Assembly: GCF_003605405.2 (NCBI RefSeq)
Contig: NZ_QYTW02000018.1
Span: 1 to 32,670 of the forward strand
Source of the DNA: Siminovitchia terrae
GTDB lineage: Bacteria > Bacillota > Bacilli > Bacillales > Bacillaceae_C
Direction: 5' to 3'
DNA length: 32,670 nt
The notes below the pieces were generated by a model. The model did not search any database, was not told the origin of the DNA, and saw only the letters and a list, made by a program, of their open reading frames with translations. A program made the translations under genes and the position numbers. Numbering within the stretch: the stretch's first letter is position 1; each line of letters starts with the position of its first letter. Positions 7,378 to 15,767 of this stretch are shown one piece after another.

Positions 7378-7796
7378 TGATTCAATACTCCTTCCGTCCA
7401 ATTTTTTACTGTATTTTCCTGAGAGCCTCTTGGACTTTGTTCAATTTTTAAAGTCTTAAATGGTGAATGATAAAATGCTGCAAGTTTTTCGACAGCATGA
7501 CAAAATAGGGCATCCCCTCCGAATTGTGTGTCGCCTGTTCCAAAGACATAAACATTGGGCGGCTTATACCCGATTTCATAAACAAAGTCCTTTACGAGAT
7601 CCGGGGTCGCTCCTTTTCCCCAAGTAAAAGTCCCAATCATTATAGCGTCAAAAAGGGAGGGATCGGGTGTTGGCCCCGATCCAATCCGGTATAAAACCGT
7701 GGAATGCCCATGAGTAGAAACAACTTCATTGATGATTTCGGCAGTTTCTTTTGTGTTTCCGCTAAAGCTAGCATAGCAAATCAGGATTCGCACCAT
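7353..7796 (-). CDS. Flavodoxin encoded inside the ribonucleotide reductase operon
   Basis: A 147-residue flavodoxin-fold protein. The phosphate-binding loop is ASFSGNTKETAEII near the N-terminus; the loops IGTFTWGKGATPD and VFGTGDTQFGGDALFC correspond to the other FMN-contact loops. It lies between alpha and beta subunit genes and overlaps both, so it is co-translated. NrdI of class Ib enzymes sits in a similar place and activates the metal centre. However, this protein reads as an ordinary short flavodoxin rather than a typical NrdI. It probably supplies electrons for cofactor assembly or radical repair. The start ATG at 7796 follows GAGG. Confidence 0.85.
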   Translation of the reverse strand: MVRILICYASFSGNTKETAEIINEVVSTHGHSTVLYRIGSGPTPDPSLFDAIMIGTFTWGKGATPDLVKDFVYEIGYKPPNVYVFGTGDTQFGGDALFCHAVEKLAAFYHSPFKTLKIEQSPRGSQENTVKNWTEGVLNQCLKHLKK

Positions 7797-10063
7797 ACAC
7801 AATCCTCTATATCTGATGCGGTCGATCTAACATAATACGTTGTTTTCAATCCTGAATCCCAAGCCTGCAAATGCAAATCGAGCATGACCTGTGCTTTAAT
7901 ATGGTTCGGGACGTAAAAATTAAATGAGATCGCCTGGTCAATATGGCGCTGTCTGGCTGCATTTTGTTGGATGGACCAGCGCTGGTCTACAATGTATGCC
8001 GATTTCCGGTAAACATTGTATGTACGGTGGTCAAGATCTGGTGCGACGACCGGAAGCTTATAATTTTTCTTTTCTTCATGGTAAAATGGTTTGAAGATCG
8101 GGTCTATACTGGCAGTCGAGCCTGCTATGACAGATGTACTCGAATTAGGAGCAACCGCCATTAAGTACCCGTTTCTTATTCCGTGCTCTTTTACATCATC
8201 CTTGATCTCATTCCACTCATTTGTGTCAGCACCCGTTAAATAGCCACGGACTTTAAAATAATGTCCTGTCTGCCAGTCACTTCCTTCAAACAGTGGGTAA
8301 GCTCCTTTTTCTTTTGCCAGCTGTACACTTGCTTTGATCGTCAGTTGTGAAATTTTCTCATATAGACTATCTGCTAATTGAACGGCCTCTTTAGATTCCC
8401 AGGCGATACCCTTTACGGCCAGCAGGTGATGCCATCCGAAAGTTCCAAGACCAATGGCGCGGTATTTCCGATTTGTAATAGCTGCTTGTTTAACATCAAT
8501 TGTATTTAAATCGATGACATTATCCAGCATTCTTACCTGGATGGGAATCAATCTCTCCAATATCTCAAAGTCGTCTTCTTGTGGATTAACTGATTTGCCC
8601 AGATTGATGGAGGAGAGGTTGCATACGACAAAGTCTCCAGCCTTTTTATATGAAATGATTGTATCCCCATCAACCGTTTCTTCATAATGGATGGTTGGCG
8701 ACATATTTTGCATAATCTCTGTACACAGATTGCTGGAATACACCATTCCGGCATGCTTGTTTGGATTCATCCGGTTTACTTGATCCCTATAAAACATGAA
8801 AGGGGTGCCTGTTTCTAACTGTGATTTCATAATTCGAATCATGATTTGAATAGCAGGAACTGTCGTTTTCGTTAATTTTTCATTTTGAACACATTCTTCG
8901 TATTTCTCTCTGAAAGAGCCTGCTCCTTTTTCTTCATCATAAAAGTCTTCCAATGAAAAGCCCATCACTTGTTTCACTTCATGAGGATCGAATAAATGCC
9001 AGTCTCCGCGCCTTTCCACTTGTTCCATAAATAGGTCTGGCAAACAAACACCGGTAAAAATATCGTGTGCACGTTGCCTTTCATCTCCATTGTTAAGCTT
9101 CAAATCAAGAAAAGAAAGGATATCGGAGTGCCATACGTCTAAGTAGACAGCAATAGCGCCTTTGCGTCTTCCGAGCTGGTCTACACTGACAGCTGTGTTG
9201 TTCAACTGCTTAATCCACGGAATGACACCGGAGGATGCACCCTTGAACCCTTTAATTGAGCTGCCTCGAGCCCTCACCTTGCCCATGTAGACTCCGATTC
9301 CGCCGCCATCTTTGGAAAGTCTAGCCACATCTGTGTTACTGCTGTAAATGCCGATGAGTGAATCGTCCACTGTATCAATGAAACAACTCGACAGCTGGCC
9401 ATGGGCAAGCCCGGCATTAGCAAGCGTAGGGGTTGCAACAGTCATATAGAGATTTGAAAGTGCCCAGTAGCTTTCCGCTACAAGTTCCAAACGGCTGTCG
9501 CGAGACTCGTCCTGCATCAGATGCATGGCGATGATCAGCCATCTCTCCTGCGGCAGCTCAAATGTGTTCTTTTCATGATCAACAGCCAAATATCTTGTAG
9601 CAAGCGTATGAAGGCCGATATAATCGAAAAGATAATCACGCTCAGGATCAATCAGCTTTGATAATTGATTGATTTCTTGTTCGCTGTATTTGTCCAAAAG
9701 GCAGGGAGAATATATACCTTTATCAGTCAAGATTTTAATAAGGTTGTAAAAATCGCCGTATTTCTTGTTTTTATCATATGAACGGTTGTTGGCAGCTCTT
9801 CTATATAAATCGTTCAAATATATTTTTGCGGCATCAAAAGCCCATTCTGTATGTAATTCATCAATGTTTTCCAAAGCAGATTGAATAAGCAAGTCAGTAA
9901 GATGCTCTGCTTTTATCTCTGCTTTAGATTCAATACTTCTAAAAATTTTATCACGGTAGTCTGTCGATTCTATCAAAGTGACTCTTTGAAGGAAGCTGTC
10001 CAGCCGTTTCCTGTCAAATGGTTTTTTTCTGTTACCGTCTTCTTTCACAATGATTGTTGTCAT
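7781..10063 (-). CDS. nrdA: Class I ribonucleotide reductase, alpha (catalytic) subunit
   Basis: Reduces ribonucleoside diphosphates to deoxy forms. About 760 residues. The N-terminus (VKEDGNRKKPFDRKRLDSF) is an ATP-cone-like regulatory segment. The redox cysteine pair is near residue 226 (SSCFIDTVDD) and near 480 (VVCNLSSINLG); the thiyl-radical site is near 446 (SNLCTEI). The substrate loop VAPNSSTSVIAGSTASIDP is intact. The extreme C-terminus has the CVWC redox shuttle pair. The ATG at 10063 is preceded by AGGAGG, better than the GTG at 10105. First gene of a three-gene operon with the flavodoxin and beta subunit, controlled by a cobalamin riboswitch and NrdR boxes. Confidence 0.95.
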   Translation of the reverse strand: MTTIIVKEDGNRKKPFDRKRLDSFLQRVTLIESTDYRDKIFRSIESKAEIKAEHLTDLLIQSALENIDELHTEWAFDAAKIYLNDLYRRAANNRSYDKNKKYGDFYNLIKILTDKGIYSPCLLDKYSEQEINQLSKLIDPERDYLFDYIGLHTLATRYLAVDHEKNTFELPQERWLIIAMHLMQDESRDSRLELVAESYWALSNLYMTVATPTLANAGLAHGQLSSCFIDTVDDSLIGIYSSNTDVARLSKDGGGIGVYMGKVRARGSSIKGFKGASSGVIPWIKQLNNTAVSVDQLGRRKGAIAVYLDVWHSDILSFLDLKLNNGDERQRAHDIFTGVCLPDLFMEQVERRGDWHLFDPHEVKQVMGFSLEDFYDEEKGAGSFREKYEECVQNEKLTKTTVPAIQIMIRIMKSQLETGTPFMFYRDQVNRMNPNKHAGMVYSSNLCTEIMQNMSPTIHYEETVDGDTIISYKKAGDFVVCNLSSINLGKSVNPQEDDFEILERLIPIQVRMLDNVIDLNTIDVKQAAITNRKYRAIGLGTFGWHHLLAVKGIAWESKEAVQLADSLYEKISQLTIKASVQLAKEKGAYPLFEGSDWQTGHYFKVRGYLTGADTNEWNEIKDDVKEHGIRNGYLMAVAPNSSTSVIAGSTASIDPIFKPFYHEEKKNYKLPVVAPDLDHRTYNVYRKSAYIVDQRWSIQQNAARQRHIDQAISFNFYVPNHIKAQVMLDLHLQAWDSGLKTTYYVRSTASDIEDCVWCES

Positions 10064-10209
10064 TTTTAATAGAAACCTCCTGTTTTCTCCAATAGAAAAA
10101 TCCACTCCAGGGCACAGAGCGGATCAAACGATAACGATAGGGAAAAGAAAATAACTTCGCTATCGTTTCATCTTCTCAAACCCCCGAAGAAATTGAAACT
10201 CAAACAAGA

Positions 10210-10362
10210 AAAGGCAGGTCTCCTGACTCGTGCATCAGCCTAGTGGGGAACCTTCCCGTCGTAGACAGTGGTTTTTCCCGGTCGTTCGCACTTACAGTTG
10301 CGGGGACAGTTCCGGATTTTCACCGGATTCCCTTTTAAGTCCGCAATGGACACCTTGTCTTG
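10210..10362 (-). promoter_or_regulatory. Cobalamin (B12) riboswitch ahead of the ribonucleotide reductase operon
   Basis: On the minus strand the leader contains the conserved cobalamin-aptamer core: CCGGTGAAAATCCGG, ACTGTCCCCGCAACTGT (together about 10294-10326) and the 3' B12 box GTCAGGAGACCTGCC (10213-10227). It lies 150 bases before nrdA. Such riboswitches switch genes off when adenosylcobalamin is abundant; here that would silence the B12-independent enzyme when a B12-dependent reductase can work. The expression platform is unclear: a stem pairs AACGATAG with CTATCGTT between aptamer and gene, but no U-run follows. Confidence 0.95.
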
Positions 10363-10367
10363 TTAAT

Positions 10368-10415
10368 TATCAATATATTGTGTTGATTAATATTGTCAAT
10401 CACTAAATATAGTGT
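10368..10415 (-). promoter_or_regulatory. Two NrdR boxes overlapping the nrd promoter
   Basis: Box A at 10368-10383 reads ACACAATATATTGATA on the minus strand. Box B at 10400-10415 reads ACACTATATTTAGTGA. Both match the 16-base palindromic NrdR consensus (ACAC-A/T-ATAT-A/T-GTGT), and their starts are 32 bases apart, the usual same-face spacing. A promoter is interleaved on the minus strand: TTGACA (10399-10394), 16-base spacer, TATATT (10377-10372), so transcription would begin just ahead of the riboswitch. NrdR would repress when dATP is high. Confidence 0.85.
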
Positions 10416-10562
10416 CGATTGTGATTTTATCATGAGTAAAATTGAAATACAAGTAGAATCTCTTTTCTTTTAAAAAGAATGATAGACAACCTTGAAAAGA
10501 GGAGAGATAAACGGTAACCTTTACACTTGGAAGTCAAAACTTGAGTGAAAAGGGGACTGGAT

Positions 10563-11378
10563 ATGGAGTTGAATATAATTGAAATATTGAAGTACATCTT
10601 TTTAGGGCTTATTCAGGGAATTACTGAACCGATTCCGATTTCGTCCAGCGGTCATCTTGTGTTAGCCCAGCATTTTTTAGGAATAGAGACAAAGAAGCTG
10701 ACATTTGAGCTTCTTGTAAACGCAGGTTCTCTTATAGCTGTCCTAATCATTTACTGGAATGATATTATCAGACTGGCGAAAAATGGCATTGCCTATTTAA
10801 AAACCCGGGATGAAAAAGTGAAACCGGATTTCATGTTTATAATTTATTTGATCGTTGCAACCATACCTGCTGGTGTGATTGGTGTTCTCTTTAATGATAT
10901 TATATCCGAATCATTAAAAGGAGTCCGCATTACTGCGATCACCTTGCTCATTACAGGTACTGCGCTATTTTTAATAAGAAACCTGAGAGGACGGAAGAAG
11001 GACGGAGATCTGACCTTCAAGGATGCGATTGTTGTCGGGCTTGCGCAGGCTGTTGCACTGATTCCAGGTATAAGCAGATCAGGTGCAACAATCGTTGCAG
11101 CCATGGGTATGGGAATGAAGCCAGAAACTGCATTACGATTTTCATTCTTAATGTATATTCCCGTCAGCCTTGGAGGCACGCTTCTCAGCATTACCGATAT
11201 GGCCAACGACCCGGATTTGGGAACGCTTTTCATTCCATACCTTGCGGCGTTTATCGTATCAATCATTGCTACCTACTTTGCATTAAGATGGTTCATGAAC
11301 ATCATGGCAAAGGGCAATCTTATTTATTTTAGCATATATTGCTTTGTTGTCGGAATACTCGTTTTGATATTTGCATGA
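10563..11378 (+). CDS. uppP: Undecaprenyl-diphosphate phosphatase UppP (BacA family)
   Basis: Integral membrane enzyme that dephosphorylates undecaprenyl diphosphate to recycle the lipid carrier of cell-wall synthesis; it also confers bacitracin tolerance. About 271 residues, normal size, with seven to eight hydrophobic segments. Both catalytic motifs are present: [18 protein letters not shown] near the N-terminus and [10 protein letters not shown] in the middle. The second catalytic segment usually reads GLTEFLPISSTGH, so this belongs to a divergent sub-branch. The ATG at 10563 follows GGGG; the GTG 18 bases upstream is less likely. It stands alone, divergent from the reductase operon. Confidence 0.93.
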   Translation: MELNIIEILKYIFLGLIQGITEPIPISSSGHLVLAQHFLGIETKKLTFELLVNAGSLIAVLIIYWNDIIRLAKNGIAYLKTRDEKVKPDFMFIIYLIVATIPAGVIGVLFNDIISESLKGVRITAITLLITGTALFLIRNLRGRKKDGDLTFKDAIVVGLAQAVALIPGISRSGATIVAAMGMGMKPETALRFSFLMYIPVSLGGTLLSITDMANDPDLGTLFIPYLAAFIVSIIATYFALRWFMNIMAKGNLIYFSIYCFVVGILVLIFA

Positions 11379-11410
11379 TTAGAAATATTTTTCAAAATTA
11401 AAATGAGTAG

Positions 11411-11745
11411 AAGAACAATCTCATCAGTGAGGAAACAAAACAATCAGCAGTTGGAGTAGCCATTTCAATTGTAACAAAATCATCAATACTCCAAGCCATA
11501 CTCGAAACAGAAATGAGTATCTAGTAAAATGTTAAACAATCATTACAGTAGGCGATGCAGGAGTTGAGCATTATGCAAGTGATTTAGTTACACACTCGAC
11601 GAACTGCCATGTAGGTATAGAGATTAAAGCGGCTTCTCTAACTTTGTGGCTGATTCAATCATTAAACAGTAATGGAAGCCATACAGGTATGCTCCCACAA
11701 AGGTCTGAATTCGGTACTGTACCGGGCTCAGACCTTTTAATTTAG
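11411..11745 (+). pseudogene. Possible degraded coding remnant in the 830-base gap after uppP
   Basis: No intact gene lies between 11379 and 12208. Two adjacent open stretches in different frames read like coding sequence: 11411-11524 (EETKQSAVGVAISIVTK...) and 11536-11745 (TIITVGDAGVEHYASDL...HVGIEIKAASLTLWL). The second runs straight into a terminator-like hairpin at 11699-11740. This fits a small gene broken by a frameshift and missing its 5' end, but I do not recognise the family and chance open frames cannot be excluded. Confidence 0.3.
11699..11742 (+). terminator. Terminator hairpin in the gap after uppP
   Basis: AAAGGTCTGA (11699-11708) pairs perfectly with TCAGACCTTT (11728-11737), followed by TTAATTT. 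It overlaps the 3' end of the putative remnant and is 320 bases beyond uppP. Confidence 0.7.
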
Positions 11746-12112
11746 TCTTATTAGCAATTCACATATTTATTCGGTTGCTGCTGATTGCCAATGACCGCAT
11801 CAGCAAAACAGTCGCCTTTACATAACTTTAGTCATTGTTTTCTTTTTTGCATAGTATAGATGATCCATTCAGCCAGATTATATACGAAATACAAGTAGTC
11901 TTTGCTAGATTAATATACTGAGAATAAAGAATATTAAACTGTTTATATGGAAATACAGCGTATTGGGGAGTTAAATAGAGTATTCAGCAAGAAAAAGGAA
12001 TGACAGCATACTAACTGCTGGTTAATTCTATGTCATTAGAATAAATCACGTAAATCGGCCGTTATACTCGTTTGATTTCACTCTACTTGTTCGATAAGCT
12101 AAATAGTGGTAC

Positions 12113-12126
12113 GTGTTTCGAAACAC
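12113..12126. promoter_or_regulatory. Perfect 14-base palindrome upstream of the betaine-type transporter
   Basis: GTGTTTCGAAACAC lies 83 bases before the start of the binding-protein gene. A perfect palindrome in this position is a candidate operator for the transporter operon. The remainder of 11746-12208 is AT-rich and shows no gene; I could not choose a firm promoter. Confidence 0.4.
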
Positions 12127-12208
12127 TTTGTGCAATACTTCACTCATTTTGTTACGTAATGAAATGCTGAACAGTAAATCAAATGCTTTATAAAAAGGAG
12201 AAGAAATT

Positions 12209-13216
12209 GTGAAGAAAATCGCCGGCATTATAGCCGCTATGACACTTCTGTTTTTGGCAGCGTGTGGGGGAAGCGGGAACAATGCAGCAAAATCAAAAAA
12301 AGAAAAAGACAAAATCGTCTTCGCTGATGCAGGCTGGGACAGCATCCGGATTCATAATGCAATTGCTCAAAGAATCCTTGAAGAAGGATATGGGTATAAA
12401 ACCGATATGACTGCCGGATCAACCTCCGCAACACTTCAAGGTCTGAGAAAAGGTGATATTGACGTATACATGGAAGTTTGGACAGACAATGTCAAAGATG
12501 TATATCAAGATGCAATTGACTCAGGCGATATCATTAAGACTTCAGTAAATTTCGACGACAACGATCAAGGCCTCTATGTTCCATCCTATGTTATTCATGG
12601 TGACAAAGAACGCAATATTAAACCACTAGCACCCGATTTAAAAACCGTAGAAGATCTAAAGAAATATCCAGAGGTTTTTGAGGATCCCGAGGATTCCGGG
12701 CGAGGCAGAATCATCAATGCGCCGAGCGGCTGGGTGGTAGCAGATCATATAGATGACAAATTTGATGCCTATAAATTGGATGAGACATTCAACAATTTCA
12801 TGCCGGGGTCGGATTCAGCTATTGTAGCATCGCTGGTTGATGCTTATAAATCAGGCAAAGGCTGGGTGGGATATTATTGGTCACCGACAGCGATTACTGC
12901 CAAGTATGATCTTGTTCTGCTCGAAGAACCCGAATATGACGAAAAAACTTGGAAAGAAACTAAGAAGACCAAATTTCCTCCAAACGATGTTGTAACAGCA
13001 GTGAACAAAGATCTGCCGGAACAGGCCCCTGAAGCTGTGGAGTTTCTAAAGAAATATGAAACCAGCAGTGCCTTAACGGAAGAAGCTCTGCAATACATGG
13101 AGGACGAAGGAGCCTCGGCTGAAGAAGCTGCCATTTGGTGGCTAAAAGAACATGAAGATGTTTGGACGAAGTGGGTTCCTGAAGACAAAGCACAAAAAGT
13201 TAAGGAAGCTCTTTAA
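12209..13216 (+). CDS. Glycine betaine/proline-betaine-type ABC transporter substrate-binding lipoprotein
   Basis: A 335-residue OpuAC-domain lipoprotein. The signal peptide ends in the lipobox LAAC with the lipidated cysteine at residue 19. Tryptophans available for a cation-binding aromatic box include Trp43 (DAGWDS), Trp91 (MEVWTDN), Trp175 (SGWVV), Trp219 and Trp224 (GWVGYYW). It captures a quaternary ammonium compound outside the cell and hands it to the permease. GTG start with AAGGAG eight bases upstream. First gene of the operon, unlike opuA of B. subtilis where the binding protein is last. Exact ligand (betaine, choline, carnitine or other) cannot be decided. Confidence 0.88.
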   Translation: MKKIAGIIAAMTLLFLAACGGSGNNAAKSKKEKDKIVFADAGWDSIRIHNAIAQRILEEGYGYKTDMTAGSTSATLQGLRKGDIDVYMEVWTDNVKDVYQDAIDSGDIIKTSVNFDDNDQGLYVPSYVIHGDKERNIKPLAPDLKTVEDLKKYPEVFEDPEDSGRGRIINAPSGWVVADHIDDKFDAYKLDETFNNFMPGSDSAIVASLVDAYKSGKGWVGYYWSPTAITAKYDLVLLEEPEYDEKTWKETKKTKFPPNDVVTAVNKDLPEQAPEAVEFLKKYETSSALTEEALQYMEDEGASAEEAAIWWLKEHEDVWTKWVPEDKAQKVKEAL

Positions 13217-13221
13217 AAATT

Positions 13222-13254
13222 AAGCAGCTGGCCGCTTGTGCTAGCTGCTTTTTC
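13222..13254 (+). terminator. Intra-operon terminator between binding protein and permease
   Basis: AAGCAGCT (13222-13229) pairs with AGCTGCTT (13243-13250), followed by TTTC. It sits six bases past the binding-protein stop and 35 bases before the permease. Partial termination here would raise binding protein over membrane components. Confidence 0.7.
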
Positions 13255-13288
13255 TCAATTCAAATCTAAAAATAGTGAGGTTTAGTTA

Positions 13289-14149
13289 ATGGGAGAATTT
13301 CCAGATATTAGGACGAATTTAGGCGGTTACGTCAGTGATTTTGTTGATTTTCTCGACAGAACGCTTGAGGGATTCTTCGGCTTTATCTTTTTGATTTCCT
13401 CGAAGTCAATTAATGGAATCCAGGATTTCTTATTGTGGATGCCCTGGTGGTTTTTTATCGCTGTGATTTTTTTGCTGGGCTGGTATTTCCGGTCTGTTTT
13501 TTCAGGTGTTTTATATTCGGGATTTATATTCCTGATTGGTACATTTGGACTGTGGGAAGATATGATGACAACCATTGCCATCATTATAGCCTCAGTACTC
13601 ATATGCCTTATTATCGGGATTCCGTTGGGGATATGGATGTCATACAGCAATGGTTTTTCGACAGTCATGCGACCTATTTTGGACGCCATGCAAACAATGC
13701 CTAGCTTTGTTTATTTAATTCCTGCCATCTTTTTCTTCGGTTTAGGTAATGTCTCCGCGATTTTCGCTACACTTATTTATGCCTTGCCGCCTGTTATCCG
13801 ATTGACAGAACTTGCTATCCGGGGCGTTGATAAAGATGTTATTGAGTCGGCACAATCATTTGGATCATCCAGATGGCAAATGTTGAGAAAAGTTCAACTG
13901 CCTCAGGCGCTTCCTACCATTATGGCCGGTGTAAACCAAACGACAATGATGGCGCTTGCGATGGTTGTCATTGCTTCGATGGTTGGTGCATCCGGGCTTG
14001 GTGAGCAAGTCCTTGTAGCGATTAACCGCATTGATATTGCATTGGGATTCGAAGCAGGGATCAGCATTGTGTTTTTAGCTATTATCATTGACCGGGTTAC
14101 AAATGGCGTCGCTGATAAGTTTCAAAAACACAGGAGGGGAATCCAATGA
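13289..14149 (+). CDS. Glycine betaine-type ABC transporter permease
   Basis: An OpuAB/ProW-type permease of 286 residues. After a polar N-terminal segment (about 1-45) come several hydrophobic helices. The cytoplasmic EAA loop is visible near 190-220 (ESAQSFGSSRWQMLRKVQLPQ followed by ALPTIMAGV), where the ATPase docks. MQTMPSFVYLIPAIFFFGLG and ASMVGASGLGEQVL are family-typical. It forms the membrane channel with the products on either side. Its stop overlaps the ATPase start (ATGA), so the two are translationally coupled. ATG preceded by GTGAGG. Confidence 0.92.
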   Translation: MGEFPDIRTNLGGYVSDFVDFLDRTLEGFFGFIFLISSKSINGIQDFLLWMPWWFFIAVIFLLGWYFRSVFSGVLYSGFIFLIGTFGLWEDMMTTIAIIIASVLICLIIGIPLGIWMSYSNGFSTVMRPILDAMQTMPSFVYLIPAIFFFGLGNVSAIFATLIYALPPVIRLTELAIRGVDKDVIESAQSFGSSRWQMLRKVQLPQALPTIMAGVNQTTMMALAMVVIASMVGASGLGEQVLVAINRIDIALGFEAGISIVFLAIIIDRVTNGVADKFQKHRRGIQ

Positions 14150-15342
14150 CAACACAAATTAAGCTAGAGCATGTCTCAAAAATTTTCGGCCCCAAACCGA
14201 AGTCAGTGATACCGCTGGTTAAAAAAGGGATGTCTAAGGGTGAGATTTTAAAGAAGACCGGGCATACAGTAGGTGTTTATGATGCTTCGCTTGAAATAAA
14301 CAAAGGCGAAATTTTTGTGATCATGGGTTTGTCCGGAAGTGGGAAATCCACTTTGATTCGCTGCTTCAATCTGTTGAATAAACCGACCGATGGAGCAATC
14401 TATATAGATGATGAAAATATTGTGAAATGCAACAGCGCCGGTTTAAAAAAAGTGAGGCAAGAAAAAATCGCGATGGTTTTTCAGCATTTCGGTCTGTTTA
14501 ACCATAGGACAGTTCTTGCAAATGTAGAGTATGGTTTGGAAATCCGCAACATCCCTAGAAAAGAGCGGCGAGAAATTGCATTAAAAAATATTGAAATAGT
14601 AGGATTAAAGGGGTATGAGAATAAATACCCTGATGAATTATCTGGAGGAATGCAACAAAGGGTTGGATTGGCCCGGGCGCTATCAAATGATCCTGATATT
14701 CTGTTGATGGATGAACCTTTCAGTGCACTGGATCCATTAATTCGCAGGGAGATGCAGCTTGAATTGCTAGATATCCAAAATAGATTGCAAAAGACAATCA
14801 TATTCATCACCCATGACGTAAATGAAGCATTCAAATTAGGTGACCGGGTAGCGGTTATGAAAGACGGGCATGTGGTTCAAGTCGGCACCCCTGAAGAAAT
14901 CATCGAAAATCCTGCGAACGACTATATTTCTGAGTTCATCAAAGATATCGATCGATCGAAAGTTCTCCAGGCGAAACACATAATGATCAAGCCGAATGCC
15001 CTCGTCTCCTTAAAAGATGGCTTGAATGTAGCGATCAAAGAAATGAAAACAAACGGTATCTCAAGCGTATTTGTCGTTGATCGGCAACGCAGCCTGAAAG
15101 GAATCGTCACGATAGATGACGCAGTCAAGGGGTTAAGGGAGAAAAAAACGTTGGAAGAGGTCATGCGCCATGATGTTTCATTAGTAGATGAAGAGATATT
15201 TGTCAGTGATTTGATACCCAAAATATTGGAATCGAAATATCCTCTTGCTGTCGTAAATGAAGAGAAGAAACTGATCGGGTTTATTTTACGCGTTCATGTC
15301 CTAGCGAGTTTAACAGCAGAAAACGAGTTTGATGTTCAATAA
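14146..15342 (+). CDS. Glycine betaine-type ABC transporter ATP-binding protein with CBS pair
   Basis: An OpuAA/ProV-type ATPase of 398 residues. Walker A is GLSGSGKST (61-69), the signature LSGGMQQRVGLARAL starts near 165, and Walker B ILLMDEP is at about 186-192. The N-terminal extension (KKGMSKGEILKKTGHTVGV) is characteristic of the osmoprotectant branch. Residues from about 275 to the end form two CBS domains (MIKPNALVSLKDGLNVAI...; HDVSLVDEEIFVSDLI...), the ionic-strength or nucleotide sensor of this branch. Overlaps the permease by 4 bases; the binding-protein gene is the third member. Confidence 0.93.
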   Translation: MTTQIKLEHVSKIFGPKPKSVIPLVKKGMSKGEILKKTGHTVGVYDASLEINKGEIFVIMGLSGSGKSTLIRCFNLLNKPTDGAIYIDDENIVKCNSAGLKKVRQEKIAMVFQHFGLFNHRTVLANVEYGLEIRNIPRKERREIALKNIEIVGLKGYENKYPDELSGGMQQRVGLARALSNDPDILLMDEPFSALDPLIRREMQLELLDIQNRLQKTIIFITHDVNEAFKLGDRVAVMKDGHVVQVGTPEEIIENPANDYISEFIKDIDRSKVLQAKHIMIKPNALVSLKDGLNVAIKEMKTNGISSVFVVDRQRSLKGIVTIDDAVKGLREKKTLEEVMRHDVSLVDEEIFVSDLIPKILESKYPLAVVNEEKKLIGFILRVHVLASLTAENEFDVQ

Positions 15343-15387
15343 TTAGAAGGGGAGCAATGCGAGATTGCTCCCCTTCTAATTTTTTCA
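15341..15387 (+). terminator. Strong terminator of the transporter operon
   Basis: A perfect 18-bp stem (15341-15358 with 15364-15381) with a five-base loop GCGAG, followed by TTTTC. The stem starts inside the ATPase stop codon. Confidence 0.95.
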
Positions 15388-15588
15388 CTTAGATAACAGC
15401 GTCTTGAGGGCTTTTAATATAACAACAATGGAAAAAAGAACGATGATGACTACTGCTACTACCATAATGACTGTTGAAAAGACAGCAAGAGGACCAGGAA
15501 GAAGGATGGTCAATACTAAAAGGGCATAGCCGGCAATAATAGCTGCCAAGTATAGACCCAAAGTAGAATTTGGAAGAGAAGACATCAT
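15385..15588 (-). CDS. Small two-helix membrane protein
   Basis: A 67-residue protein of unknown function beginning MMSSLPNSTLG. Two long hydrophobic helices (about 10-31 and 34-58) are joined by a short LLPGPLA turn and end in a basic tail (KALKTLLSK). The ATG at 15588 has an excellent AAAGGAGGTG site 7 bases upstream; the longer reading from 15645 lacks one. It converges on the transporter operon. I do not recognise a family. Confidence 0.65.
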   Translation of the reverse strand: MMSSLPNSTLGLYLAAIIAGYALLVLTILLPGPLAVFSTVIMVVAVVIIVLFSIVVILKALKTLLSK

Positions 15589-15767
15589 GAATACACCTCC
15601 TTTACTACCATAATATGTACAACCGAAAACAATGGTTCCGCTCATGTATTGGTTAAAAGCTGAAATCTTGCAAAGAATTTTTGCTTACAATTGAAATCAT
15701 ATACGATCTAGTATATGATAAAAACATGGAGGCTTTACCGTAAAAAAAGATGACGGTGGTGTTATAG

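Noticed and set aside
7353-7796. Calling the flavodoxin nrdI
   Set aside because: The loops fit a general flavodoxin better, and the position alone is not enough.
11379-12208. A full gene in the 830-base gap after uppP
   Set aside because: Only short open stretches with stops and frame changes were found; reported as a low-confidence remnant.
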